From the NCBI GenBank assembly GCA_036924085.1, contig JAVGWX010000007.1:36326248-36390247 (forward strand): a stretch of DNA of 64,000 nt, given 5' to 3'. The stretch is from Ariolimax columbianus. Taxonomy: Eukaryota > Mollusca > Gastropoda > Stylommatophora > Arionidae. The notes below the pieces were generated by a model. The model was not told the origin of the DNA and searched no databases. It saw nothing but the letters and a program-made list of their open reading frames with translations. Made by a program: the position numbers and the translations under genes. This document shows positions 11,021 to 21,368 of the stretch, in pieces (position 1 is the first letter of the stretch; every line of letters begins with the position of its first letter).

Positions 11021-11300
11021 TTACCTTCTTTTTCTTTTTCTTCTTCTTTTTCTCCTTCTTCTTTTTCTTTTGTCCTTTGTTCTTTTCCTCCTCGTTTTCA
11101 TCTTTTTCCTCTTTTGTCTATTTTGTCTCTTCTCTTATTTCTCTTTTTTCTCTTTTTTCTTCTTTTCTTGTTTTCTTTTTCTCTTTTTCTTTTTCCCTTT
11201 TGTCCTTGGCTCCTTGGGTCCTTGGGTTCTTAGGCCCTTGGCCCTTGGTCCTTTGTCCTTGGTCCTTTTTTTCCTTCTTCTTCTTCTTCCATCAGCTGAT
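11020..11300. repeat. CTT/CTTTT-rich tract
   Basis: Polypyrimidine run on the plus strand, equal to a GAA-rich tail on the minus strand. It adjoins the 3' end of the minus-strand RNase H LINE and probably derives from its GAA tail. Confidence 0.85.
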
Positions 11301-11812
11301 GCTATGCGTCTAGACCGGTAAGGTTCACGAAGGGCCTTTGGTCCTTGGGTCCTTGGCCTTGGTCCTTTTTGTTTTTTCTTCTTTTTCTTCTTTTTCTTTT
11401 TCTTCTTCTTCTTCTTCTTCTTCTTCTTCGATCAACTGATGCTGTGCGTCTAGACCGGTTAGGTTCACGAAGTAGACGACGTTTGAGCTCTTCGTCGAGC
11501 ATGGTCGCTGTCCCGGGCCAGACTGCCTCTTTTTAGTCTGCATCAGTGGGACAGTCCTGTAGGATATGTTCTGGTGTTTCCGGTGCTCAGCAATGGCACA
11601 TAGTGGTGTCTCTAATACCCATTCTGTGGAGGTGTACCTCAAGTCTGCGATGCCCTGTATTGAGTATGAAGATCTTTGTCTGCCCATATAAATCAAGTTT
11701 TCTGTCATCTTCTTCTTAGTATTCTTTGCGCTGGTCTCTCCATTCCGTCCTCATGGATCATTTGATGAGTTTCTTTGCTTCTTTATAGCTATGTGGAAGG
11801 CGAGTCTGCCTA
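11290..11812 (-). pseudogene. 3' end of RNase H-type LINE (family B) with duplicated GAA tail
   Basis: The minus strand encodes the degraded C-terminal domain that follows RNase H in these LINEs: MERPAQRI, DKDLHTQYRASQ, then TPLCAI, the frame to QTKKRQSGPGQRPCS and the terminal FVNLTGLDAQHQLI at about 11,470-11,430, followed by (GAA)n. A second copy of the terminal segment with its own GAA tail lies at about 11,345-11,280. Homologous ends occur at 46,250, 57,400 and 60,330. Confidence 0.75.
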
Positions 11813-12539
11813 ATACTCGTCCTGGATTTCGAGTTTATCCGCCTTCTCGGGTTTGTGTAGTTTGGGGGTGGGGGGGGGGGGTGGGGGGGGGAACTGCAAC
11901 CCAATGTTATGGTTTATTTCATGTAAGATCGTATCTTGTTTGGCACTTGAGATGACTTGGAGTAGGCTACTGGAGTCTGTTAGATTAACCGTTTTTCGTG
12001 TAGTATGTTTTGACTGAAAAGAATATGATCAGATTGCACAATTACAGCAATAAATAGACTATATTGGAAATCCCTTGCAGCCGACCTTTTCTGCGGAGAT
12101 GACACTTGCTCTGAACTGAGCTGAATTTTCGGCAACCAATCAAACTCAAATACAATATATTTGTTCTTACCTCTAAAAAACTAATTTGCAGCAGATACAG
12201 CAGATAAACAGGAAATCAGTTGTTGCAAAATTAGTAGTACCTGAAAAACATTGGTGTTTGAAAATAAGGTTAATACTGTTATATTTACAATTGAGATGTC
12301 TAGATTATTATGGCATGGTTATTCACCCTTCCAGAATCTTGTTTCCGGTTTTCATCGAACCAGCGAGGTAACCTCTCCCCCTTTCCCCTCCCTCCCTCCA
12401 TTATGAGCAATTTGAGAAATTCTTGAGAACGTTTCGAGTTAAATACCTTCGTTAAAAATGTTGGGAGAATTTTTTTAACCGAGGAGTGCACCTGCCATGT
12501 ATGCTGGCCAAAAAACAATTATGATTGCATACGCTCAAG
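11813..12539. other. No recognisable gene; G-tract
   Basis: Contains a G-rich run at about 11,863-11,891. Nothing else recognised. Confidence 0.5.
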
Positions 12540-12674
12540 GGCAGACGCATTAAGCGAGGAAGGTCATGGGTGGCAAAAGCAGAAGACTCCCTAATGTGGG
12601 TCTGTGCATTGGAAGAAGTGGGAAGAGGTCATGAATAGGTAGAAGTTGACAACGAGAGCCCTCTGACAAGGGTG

Positions 12675-12786
12675 GTGATACAACTGAGCAGAGAGTGTCG
12701 CCAGTGGGCCGGCACTAGGACAGAAGGGTAGTGATACAACTGAGCAGAGAGTGTCGCGAGTGGGCCGGCACTAGGACATCAGCTTC
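12675..12786. repeat. 56-bp tandem duplication upstream of RNase H
   Basis: gtgatacaactgagcagaga begins at 12,675 and again at 12,731. The two copies are nearly identical through ccggcactaggaca. Confidence 0.95.
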
Positions 12787-13214
12787 AATACAGGAGCTGA
12801 TCAACGAACACTCAGGACCACAAGATCTAATTCTGTACACAGATGGCTCCACCGGCAGAGATGCAAATGAGTGCGGTTGGGGTTTCGTCGGCAACCAAAA
12901 TGGCAAGGAGGTGGTGGAGAAATCAGCTGCCTACTCTACTGCCACATCGAGTATGAGGATGGAGATTGAGGCACTAACAGCGGCCCTGACTTGGTTGGTG
13001 ACGCAGTGACGCGCAGTGAAACTGTCAGACTCGCAGGGCATGCTCCGTAAGATAGAAAGGTGCCCGCTAGGAAGGGAGTCGGCCTCTCTTCTGTATAACT
13101 CTGGTATACAAGGTGTCACATGGATCTACTGCAGGGGACATGCAGGTGTCTGGGGCAATGAAAAAGCTGATTTCAGTGGTGGGACGAGCTGTGGTGAACG
13201 ACGCGGTGATGACG

Positions 13215-13858
13215 AGAGACAGGGTTGAGTTGATAAGGGCAGTCGTGGACAGTCTACAGAATGATGAAAAGACAGGGTTGAGTTGATAAGGGCAGTCATG
13301 GACAGTCTACATAATGATGAAGAGACAGGGTTGAGTTAATAAGGGCAGTCGTGGACAGTCTACAGAATGATGAAGAGGCAGGGTTGAGTTGATAAGGGCA
13401 GTCATGGACAGTCTACAGAATGATAAAGAGACAGGGTTGAGTTAATAAGGGCAGTCGTGGACAGTCTACAGAATGATAAAGAGACAGGGTTGAGTTAATA
13501 AGGGCAGTCGTGGACAGTCTACAGAATGATAAAGAGACAGGGTTGAGTTAATAAGGGCAATCATGGACAGTCTACAGAATGATAAAGAGACAGGGTTGAG
13601 TTGATAAGGGCAGTCATGGACAGTCTACAGAATGATAAAGGGACAGGGTTGAGTTAATAAGGGCAGTCGTGGACAGTCTACAGAATGATAAAGAGACAGG
13701 GTTGAGTTAATAAGGGCAATCATGGACAGTCTACAGAATGATAAAGAGACAGGGTTGAGTTGATAAGGGCAGTCATGGACAGTCTACAGAATGATAAAGG
13801 GACAGGGTTGAGTTAATAAGGGCAGTCGTGGACAGTCTACAGAATGATGAAGAGACAG
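13215..13858. repeat. 53-bp minisatellite, 12 units, inside RNase H LINE
   Basis: AGAGACAG at 13,215 and at 13,851 are separated by exactly 12 x 53 bp. The unit encodes, in the element frame, RDRVELIRAVVDSLQNDE. The homologous copy near 25,500 (minus strand) has this segment once. 53 is not a multiple of three, so expansion broke the frame. Confidence 0.97.
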
Positions 13859-14047
13859 AGGGTCGCAAAAATGCATATTTGAAGAGGATGATAGATTTGG
13901 GAGTGACTAGGGGAAGAGGGGAGAAAGTGTTGTGTCTGGAAAGATCCGAAATCAACACCTGACTGGGACTCTGAGTATATATTAGCTTGGCTTGCAGCTT
14001 GGGCGGAGAACGGAGCACTTATGGGAATGTCTCCTCTGTGGCGATGT

Positions 14048-14060
14048 TGGTTTTTAGAAT
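14048..14060. repeat. Left target-site duplication of Penelope-like insertion
   Basis: TGGTTTTTAGAAT here is repeated exactly at 14,881-14,893. The uninterrupted LINE at 25,260 reads tggttcctagaatgaag across this point. Confidence 0.85.
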
Positions 14061-14094
14061 TAAAATTAGGCGAGGCTGCAGCGGTTCTGTGGAT

Positions 14095-14403
14095 GTGTAT
14101 GATGAGAAAAAAACACATTCCATCATCTGCCGCCAGTGTGGTATGACTTACATTGGGGAAACTGGTATGGAACTACGGGAGCGTTTCCGCCAACACCTCA
14201 ACGACATCCGCAACCGCACTGGTTCCCCAATTGCCAGCCACTTCAATGGTCCTGAGCACAAGGGTATGGCTGACGTCAGTGTCACTGGTCTAGTTTCGTG
14301 CTTCTCTGACGATCGTCATCGATTCGCCCTTGAGAACAGACTTATCTCGAGTATGGGCTGTCTCCAACCACATGGTATTAATATCTTCCATACTTTTACT
14401 TAA
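14095..14403 (+). CDS. GIY-YIG endonuclease domain of a Penelope-like element (partial)
   Basis: Open frame to a TAA stop at 14,401. It contains IICRQCGMTYIGETGMEL, where the TYIGET block is the GIY-YIG second tyrosine motif. RERFRQHLNDIRN has the conserved arginine and histidine. PIASHF, LENRLIS (the metal-binding glutamate) and the terminal LQPHGINI follow. Penelope-like elements use this nuclease to cleave target DNA. The CXXC pair before the motif (CRQC) is also typical. The RT part of the protein is absent because the copy is 5'-truncated, so the piece cannot act alone. The frame itself is intact. The upstream start codon is not native. Confidence 0.85.
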   Translation: MYDEKKTHSIICRQCGMTYIGETGMELRERFRQHLNDIRNRTGSPIASHFNGPEHKGMADVSVTGLVSCFSDDRHRFALENRLISSMGCLQPHGINIFHTFT

Positions 14404-14744
14404 ACCCTCACACTGGCCCCCATCTATTTGTCTTCCTTCCCCCCCCCCCCCCCCCCCCCCCGCCTCCCCGATTCTTCCATCAGTTCTCTTCCCCCCTCTC
14501 TTATATTAATATCACGCCCTCCCGGCTTATATTGCCTTCTCTTTGTTCTCCTATCTGGACCACTATTTGGCCACGCTTGGCTTATCAGGCATATTCCGCC
14601 ACTTTTTGTTTGACCGCTCCCATTTCAGTTTCTATCGAGCACTTGGCACAACCGGTCGCTTAGACAGAAAGCGTCTACTACCTGAAACAGATGAGTTGAC
14701 CATTTTTTCTAATATGTTGATTTGTTAGTTTAGTGTTGTTGTCC

Positions 14745-14770
14745 CTGATGAAGGCCTATTAGTCGTAACG
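14745..14770 (+). ncRNA. Hammerhead-like motif in Penelope-like 3' region (candidate)
   Basis: CTGATGA at 14,745, a short self-complementary segment (ggcc...gtc), then GTAACG. A canonical hammerhead core would have GAAA where GTAA stands. Penelope-like elements are known to carry hammerhead ribozymes. The minus-strand copy (42,028-42,053) has the same core with a better-paired stem. A degenerate or inactive ribozyme is the likeliest reading. Confidence 0.35.
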
Positions 14771-14880
14771 TAGGTTTTGTTTGTGTTCTCGTCTCGGTGC
14801 GGTATCTGACCATAACCATTTTAAAATTTTGATTAAGCTCAACCTTAATCAACTTTTACTAGTTTTTTTCATGTTTTTTC

Positions 14881-14990
14881 TGGTTTTTAGAATCAAGAAT
14901 CAATCATTGTATTATGTTTTCGCGAGCACAGTAGGGCTTCATTGTGTTATAAAGACGAAGTCAATTAAACGCTGTTGCAACAAACAATAA
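14881..14990 (+). mobile_element. Resumed 3' UTR of RNase H LINE after Penelope insertion
   Basis: Begins with the right target-site duplication and continues as agaatcaagaatcaatcat, comparable to the 25,230-25,260 region of the other copy. Confidence 0.6.
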
Positions 14991-15428
14991 GTATATATAT
15001 ATATATGTGTGCATGTGTATATGTGTGTGTGTATATGTGTGTGTATGTATGAGTGTGTGTATGTATGAGTGTGTGTGCGTGCGTATGTGTGTGTGTGCGT
15101 TTGCATATGTGTGTGAGTGCTTCTGCCTATTTGTGCGTGTGCGTCGCATATGTGTATGGATGCGCATATGTGCGTGTGTGGGCGTGCGTGCGTATATGTG
15201 CATGTGTGCGTGCGCATATGTGTGCATGCGTATATTTGTGTGCGAGTGTGCGTGCGAAAATGCATGTGCGTGCCGATGGGTGCGTGCTCATATGTGTGTA
15301 CTTGCGTGCGTGTCTGTATGTGTGGTGTGTGTGTGTGTGTGTGTATGTGTGTGTGTGCAAACGGGTGCGTATGTAAATTAATATAAATATATTTGTAAAC
15401 AAAAACAGAAACACAAATATATATATAT
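14991..15428. repeat. Impure TG/TATG microsatellite
   Basis: About 430 bp of TGTG/TATG/CGTG-rich sequence. Long open frames in several phases (CVCVC, HTHTH) are composition artefacts. Confidence 0.95.
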
Positions 15429-15660
15429 TGAGCGTACATTATTGTCACTGGCTGGTAGAATATTTGTGATCAACTATAGATGCATGATCTTTAATGTTCA
15501 CGTAAGCTGAAAGGTAGGTCGTTGGGACATAATGTGTCATTTGTAATGAACTGTCTGTTCCTACCTCTGTCTATTCGTTGTCAGTGTATCTGACTTTCTG
15601 TTTGTTTGCCATCAATTTTTAATTATTAAATATCTGCCGTTACATGTTGTGCTGATTCCA
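15429..15660. other. No recognisable gene
   Basis: AT-rich unique-looking sequence. Confidence 0.4.
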
Positions 15661-16190
15661 ATGCCTTATGGAAACCCCGGGAGATGGTAGCGCAACGGGA
15701 GTTAACCCAGACAGAATATACGGACTGGTAGCAGCTAAGGCAGATGGTTTCAAAATTGCAAACTCATTCCGGCAGCGAGTGCAGCTGAGTTGGTGCCAAA
15801 TTAGCAGGCTTTGCATTCCTTTGGATTAGACCAGTGAGGCCGAGAGGTGGATCCTGCAGTTTGGGCAGCCCAGCGTCTCCATATTCAGCGCCCAAGTTTG
15901 CGTCTTGAAGAGGCTACTCACAGGGCGCCACGCGCAGTCTACAGAGACTGAAACGCCTATGAGACATATTGCGTATTCCTCGTTTTCTATCTATCTCGCT
16001 TGAGTCTATTAAGATGGACTAGCATATCGGTTAACCCCACTCTACGGCTCTTGTGCCAACTCAGCGGAATAATAAGCTGCTCGAGAATAGCCAGCTAAGC
16101 AGGATAACCTCATCCCGGCTACATCCAGCTCACGCCAGAGCTGGGACCTGCACAGGGGCATCAACCCCTGAAGAAGTACTGGTCAACTAA
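15661..16190 (+). mobile_element. Unclassified repeat sharing a tail segment with SINE type B
   Basis: The segment cttgagtctattaagatgga near 16,000, and about 20 bp after it, is shared with the 3' part of the SINE at 55,275-55,740 (from 55,630). The rest is not recognised. No coding block is seen. Confidence 0.4.
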
Positions 16191-16690
16191 GAATATCTAT
16201 CTCGCATTCGCCCATTCGCCCTGTAGCCAGACCTACCAGCGTTATAAGCCATCAATGGAAGTTGATGAGGGTGCATTCTCGTGAGATGACCGAACCAGCG
16301 TATTTTGTGCCTTGAAATGTACTCTGCACAAGACGTAGTGTCGACCATACTTCGAATGTGTTCGTTTCGAATTCCGCCACTTGGTAAAACGGATGAACTC
16401 TCTCATACACTTCATTTCACACGTCGAAATTCTGCTCTAAAGCGCGTGAACAGAGGCCATGTTTGGCACTGGTAGCAGAGAGTCTGCATACACATATACA
16501 CATATAATGTTTATCAGCTGTTACTTTGTTGCCAAACTAATGCTCGGGTGCCCTAAGCAGTGGGGACAGCTGATAAGTCGCAGCACATGCTTTCTGACAC
16601 ATATTCTCGCTTTCCCTGTCGATCCTACCGACTGGAGAACAAAATACTGCCCAAATACTTGAACGCATGGGCCTGTTGAAGAGCAATATT
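16191..16690 (-). pseudogene. LINE RT thumb and C-terminal fragment
   Basis: This is a diverged copy of the minus-strand RT at 42,845-43,500. Shared stretches include gccctgtagccaga, aagacgtagtg.cgacca, aacagaggccatgtttggcactggtagca, tcagctgtt.ctttgttgccaaactaatgct and tccctgtcgatcctacc. Its upstream edge ends at cctgttgaagagcaat, where the 31-bp array begins. Confidence 0.75.
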
Positions 16691-16694
16691 TGTT

Positions 16695-17505
16695 ACACTT
16701 ATGTTGAGGACTTCACGTATAGACATCACTTATGTTGAGGACTTCACGTGTAGACATCACTTATGTTGAGGACTTCAAGTGTAGACATCACTTATGTTGA
16801 GGACTTCACGTGTAGACATCACTTATGTTGAGAGCTTCACGTGTAGACATCACTTATGTTGAGGACTTCACGTGTAGACGTCACTTATGTTGAAGACTTC
16901 ACGTGTAGACATCACTTATGTTGAGGACTTCACGTGTAGACGTCACTTATGTTGAGGACTTTACGTGTAGACGTCACTTATGTTGAGGACTTCACGTGTA
17001 GACGTCACTTATGATGAGGACTTCACGTGTAAACGTCACTTATGTTGAGGACTTCACGTGTAAACGTCACTTATGTTGAGGACTTCACGTGTAGACGTCA
17101 CTTATGTTGAGGACCTCACGTGTAGACATTACTTATGTTGAGGACCTCACGTGTAGACATTACTTATGTTGAGGAACTCACGTGTAGACATCACTTATGT
17201 TGAGGACTTCACGTGTAGACGTCACTTATGTTGAAGACATCACTTATGTTGAGGACCTCACGTGTAGACGTCACTTATGTTGAGGACCTCACGTGTAAAC
17301 GTCACTTATGTTGAGGACTTCACGTGTAGACGTCACTTATGTTGAGGACCTCACGTGTAGACTATGTTGAGGACCTCACGTGTAGACGTCACTTATGTTG
17401 AGGACCTCACGTGTAGACTATGTTGAGGACTTCACGTGTAGACGTCACTTATGTTGATGTCTTCACGTGTATACGTCACTTATGTTGAGGAATTCACGTG
17501 TAGAC
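16695..17505. repeat. 31-bp minisatellite, about 26 units
   Basis: The unit is cacttatgttgaggacttca followed by cgtgtagacrt. Some units are shortened to about 22 bp (for example near 17,360 and 17,415). It directly abuts the RT fragment at its left edge. Confidence 0.95.
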
Positions 17506-18315
17506 TTAACAAGAAAAAGCATGGCGAATGAGAAGAAGAAGAAGAAGACTTACATTGAGTGGCCCACTGTGTTCTGCTGATCCTCATAGTTTCTGTCTTC
17601 GTCTCGTTAATTTACAAATTGTATTTGACACAAGTTGTCACAAGCGCGTTCGTGTTATATCAGCTTATTTTTCATCGTTGCACGACAGAAACTGAATATG
17701 ACCCCGATGTTCAAACGGATTATACTTCGTATATTGATATATAATACTTGTATGGTAATCCCAGCATCAGTCTGATGAATCTATCATTCGAATTCTTTAT
17801 TTCATGTACTTGTTTCACGCTCATAAACATATTCACAGAGTTTCAATGACTGCATTAGCTTAATTAATCTTAGTTTGTTTTTAAGTGAAATGTTCTTATA
17901 TTGCCAAATTAGGTTCGATGTCGTGGATCATTTTTGTTGTTTCATTTTTAATTACCGTGTCTGTGATGTCCATCTTGATATCAGGGGGGCTTTTGTTATA
18001 TTATCTAGAAACATAGACCTCACACGTTGCAACTGTTATTGTCTCCAATTATTTTGTTCATTTACATTTTGCTATCTCTCGAATTTGGTTCCGCTGTTAT
18101 TTGCCACTATCTGCGTCAATGTAATGTTGATTTTCAAATCATATTTTCTAGAAGTAGTATCCAACCTTGTTGTAAATGCTTGTAGAGTATTTTGTTCATT
18201 TCAAACCAGTGCATCTAAGTCCTGGATTGTAGGTTTGTGATCATGTATTTTTTTATGACTATTGCTCCACTGTGGTCATCGACAATTCATATCACTATAT
18301 TTTTTTCCCAGGAAT
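17506..18315. other. No recognisable gene; short GAAGAAG run at left edge
   Basis: Begins with gaagaagaagaagaagac, similar to tails of RNase H LINEs and SINE type A. An open frame of about 120 codons at 17,875-18,237 has no recognised family features. Confidence 0.5.
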
Positions 18316-18440
18316 AAAGTCAACAGTGTGTGTGATAGCAAACAATCTTGTCTTACTTCCAGTGTGTGTGATAGCAAACAATCGTATCTTACTTCCAGTG
18401 TGTGTGATAGCAAACAATCTTCTCTTACTTCCAGTTTGAA
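18316..18440. repeat. 36-bp repeat, 3 units
   Basis: agtgtgtgtgatagcaaaca occurs three times at 36-bp spacing. The plus-strand frame reads SVCDSKQS-LTS, 12 codons per unit. Host sequence not recognised. Confidence 0.95.
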
Positions 18441-18764
18441 ATTAAACTTATTTCCTATTATTAGGTCGGCATGTGGTAGTTGAGTTCAGTCCAGTCGGGG
18501 CCAGTTTCCATCTGCTTGTGTCTTTGAGAGCCATGGGAGCCGGAAGTAGTCTTCCCCCCTGCTAAGTGTACAGAGTCTGTGGATGTGGTGTTCGTCCATC
18601 GTAATCAAAGAGGACCACTTTGTAAACATTCCCTATTCGCATGAGAAAATGGCTAAATAAGCCAACCTGAGCCTTGAATTGTCTGTTGCAATTAGTACTG
18701 GGAAATAAGACACCTCCTTCCACCGGTGTTGAAGAAAGGTTAATGTAAGCCGACTTGCTGAGCG
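18441..18764. other. No recognisable gene
   Basis: Unique-looking sequence without element signatures. Confidence 0.4.
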
Positions 18765-19130
18765 ATCGTCTCTGGATAGATTGATTTATTCTTGATAGCT
18801 AGGAAGGAAGACTAACGTCTGGTCAGGCAAAATATACTGATCAAGACCCTTACCTCAGCTTCCCCGTAGCCCTCTCTGTAAACGTGCTGCTTTCGTGACA
18901 GCTTGGCTAACGAGGTGAGGGAACGATGCGATCCTAGTAGTAGTGAGCGACACGCAGTTGAAGCCAAGAATAGCGCAACCGCCTGGAGGACACCTGTCTA
19001 CCTTGATCAGCACGTTCGGGATGTAAGGAAAGCTACTGCAACCCGTCACTTAACGTCCTTTATAGGGCTTACACAAGAGTAGACATACTCATTGCGGGCA
19101 TTCGAAACAACAATATTGTTGATAGCTCAT
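18765..19130 (+). mobile_element. Unclassified repeat R1 (spacer segment of an RNase H LINE), copy 1
   Basis: Shares gaagactaacgtctggtcagg, split here as gaagactaacgtc and tggtcagg, with the RNase H LINE at 40,840. It shares the following 300 bp with the segment 39,100-39,330 (opposite strand) and with 30,950-31,215. It has a single copy of the motif that forms the 37-bp array at 39.3 kb. The opposite strand has a roughly 64-codon open frame with conserved PPGGCA-L-F-CVSLTT in the copies; I do not recognise it. Confidence 0.6.
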
Positions 19131-19139
19131 GTCTCTAAA

Positions 19140-19440
19140 TATCCTGTGCAATAGTCCTGCACCAGTCTGTACGAATGGCGGCAAGTCATGATGGTTAATA
19201 CCGCAGTGGATCAGTGATCTCTAAAGTGTATGATGGTGTAAGCCTGTATCATTGTAGGATTACTCGTTTTTCGGATTTCCATCTGCCATGTGGCCTCCCT
19301 CGTGCCATATAGCTAGATCGCCCGAGCAGAGAGAGACATAATAAGGCCACATTCACATGGTGTGCCCTAACCATTTGATATTCTGTCTGCTGATGTACTC
19401 AACTGCTATAAGTACATTGAAGAACGACCAATGAATACTG
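19140..19440 (-). pseudogene. Possible LINE RT C-terminal fragment
   Basis: Minus-strand pieces ARGRPHGRW and LTPSYTLEITDPLR loosely resemble the GRPRGRW...LT-A...DR tail of the RT at 43 kb. Heavily decayed; weak call. Confidence 0.3.
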
Positions 19441-19814
19441 GTCACAAACAGTAGGATAGCGCACGCAGGTCAGAACTAGCGTCCAAAGAAGACCGTGTTG
19501 AACACTATATATTCTTAAACAGCTAAATATAAAAGTCAAGCTAGGTGTCACATCCCTTCTGGGGGGGGGGGGGGAGAGGGAAGGGAGAGGGGGCTACATA
19601 AATATTAATGGTGGTCCCGGTAGCATTTGAACAATAAACGTTGGTAAATAGTTAGGTAACTAATTCTATCCTTCATTTTTGGCAACAGTGGCAACATTGT
19701 TTGTTGTGGCTTTTGTCTCACCCAGTTGTCAAAATGTTTTCTAAGTATAAAAAAGTGGACAAAGGAAATCGTGCATTTAAACTGGGAATTTGGGAGTTTG
19801 GAGTTCGATTCTCA
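19441..19814. other. No gene; poly-G tract
   Basis: A G run (about 14 bp) lies at 19,561. Nothing else recognised. Confidence 0.5.
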
Positions 19815-20030
19815 GTCCATCTATCTTCAGTCCATCTATCTATCTTCAGTTTATCTATCTATCTTCAGTCTATCTATCTATCTTCAGTTTATCTATCTAT
19901 CTTCAGTCCATCTATCTATCTTCAGCCATGTATCTATCTTCAGTCCATATATCTATATTCAGTCCATCTATCTATCTTCAGTTCATGTATCTATCTTCAG
20001 TCCATCTATCTATCTTCAGTCCATTTATAT
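19815..20030. repeat. ATCT/CAGT-rich tandem repeat
   Basis: Units such as ctatctatcttcagtccat, 16-20 bp, repeated about 12 times. Confidence 0.9.
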
Positions 20031-20801
20031 CGTTCGACGTTGTATGGAAGTGTATCTTCCTTTGTTTCATATTTTTTTGGGCAGGCGAAAATCTGCTGAT
20101 GACTTGCCAGGTCAATCCCAGCATCTGTTATCAACCGGCATTAGTTTTAAGTGTACAGTTCAAATAGCAGAAGGTTCAACGAAGATAAGGTAGTAAAAGA
20201 ATTTGTTTCTCTACCTGTTTCAAAACAAACCGTAACTAGGAGAACAGAACTTGAAATCTGAAATTGAAGATTGTCCATACGTTTCACTGGCGATTGATGA
20301 AAATACAGACAGCACCAGACACTAGCCAGCGCCTTATTTCTGTTAAAGTGATCCAGGAAGAGTTGACTGCTCTTGAAGAATGATTGGAAGTTAGCTCTTT
20401 GCCTGCTACAAGTAAAGAGAAAGACACATTATCTGCAGTTATAAGTGTCAAGGAAAAACTTTGAGAGTTTGAAACATTGAATGTTGTGTAAACCGATGGT
20501 TGTAAGGCAATGCGTGGGAGTGATACTGGTTTTGTTAGACTTGAAGTTAGACAAACGTGCCTCCATTGCGTTGCATAGTTTACCAAGAAGCCATTTGTGC
20601 AAAATCCATGAACATAAATGACACTATCGCTTCTGTGGAGAAAATATCTAATTTTATCAGAGAAGGACACCGCTCTCTAACTCACAGGAAGTTCCTTGCA
20701 TTTTTTGAGGACGTGGATTCTGGTTAAACGTGACCTCCTTTTTCAGGCTAAGGTGAGATGTAGAGGGCAATGTTTAATAAGATTTTGTGAACTGAAATAA
20801 G

Positions 20802-21240
20802 AAAGATATTTGCCTTCCTGCAGGACAACTTACCACGTTCAATCGATGTTCACAATAAACTCAAAGATATTTGCCTTCCTGCAGGACAACTTACCACGTT
20901 CAATCGATGTTCACAATAAACTCAAAGATATTTGCCTTCCTGCAGGACAACTTACCACGTTCAATCGATGTTCACAATAAACTCAAAGATATTTGCCTTC
21001 CTGCAGGACAACTTACCACGTTCAATCGATGTTCACAATAAACTCAAAGATATTTGCCTTCCTGCAGGACAACTTACCACGTTCAATCGATGTTCACAAT
21101 AAACTCAAAGATATTTGCCTTCCTGCAGGACAACTTACCACGTTCAATCGATGTTCACAATAAACTCAAAGATATTTGCCTTCCTGCAGGACAACTTACC
21201 ACGTTCAATTGATGTTCACAATAAACTCAAAGATATTTCT
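20802..21240. repeat. 61-bp minisatellite, 7 units, inside the hAT-like coding region
   Basis: aaagatattt at 20,802 and 21,229 are separated by exactly 7 x 61 bp. The unit encodes FLQDNLPRSIDVHNKLKD in the native frame. Units are almost identical. Confidence 0.98.
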
Positions 21241-21321
21241 TTCATTCAGGACTTGGCATTTCTCGCAGATGATTTGAATGTATTGAATTTGCAGTAACAA
21301 GGAAAAGGGCAAACAGTTTTT

Positions 21322-21368
21322 CAAATGTTGGGTTATGTTGGTGGCTTGTTGGGTTATGTTGGTGGCTT
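21322..21368. repeat. 21-bp tandem duplication in hAT-like remnant
   Basis: gttgggttatgttggtggct occurs twice in direct succession. The coding frame reads MLGYVGG duplicated. Confidence 0.9.

Larger units (their letters stand above)
12540..14048 (+). pseudogene. LINE RNase H domain and C-terminal domain with internal array
   Basis: RNase H cleaves the RNA strand of RNA-DNA hybrids made during retrotransposition. Visible: ILYTDGSTGRDANECGWGF (about 12,830), the active-site Asp in YTDGS, the glutamate block SSMRMEIEALTAALTW (about 12,947), a LSDSQGML-like segment (about 13,022), and GVTWIYCRGHAGVWGNEKAD (about 13,110) with the His-Asp motif. After a 53-bp array comes EGRKNAYLKRMIDLGVTRG and LWECLLCGDVG (ending about 14,048). 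The minus-strand copy at 25,200-25,600 shows the same order with one unit instead of twelve. A stop near 13,007 and frameshifts mark it as dead. The preceding RT is not recognisable. Confidence 0.85.
14061..14880 (+). mobile_element. 5'-truncated Penelope-like element with GIY-YIG nuclease
   Basis: Insertion into the 3' region of the RNase H LINE, flanked by a 13-bp target-site duplication. It encodes the C-terminal nuclease of a Penelope-like retroelement and a 3' UTR of about 470 bp. The 3' UTR contains a C run at 14,439-14,461 and a CTGATGA motif at 14,745. A second, shorter copy on the minus strand (41,915-42,471) is about 97 percent identical over its last 235 bp (my count by eye), so both insertions are young relative to the LINEs around them. 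Confidence 0.85.

Noticed and set aside
14991..15448. Histidine/threonine and cysteine/valine frames
   Set aside because: Translation of TG/TATG microsatellite.
17875..18240. 121-codon plus-strand frame rich in Cys and Phe
   Set aside because: AT-rich region; no family signature. Could be decayed element sequence.
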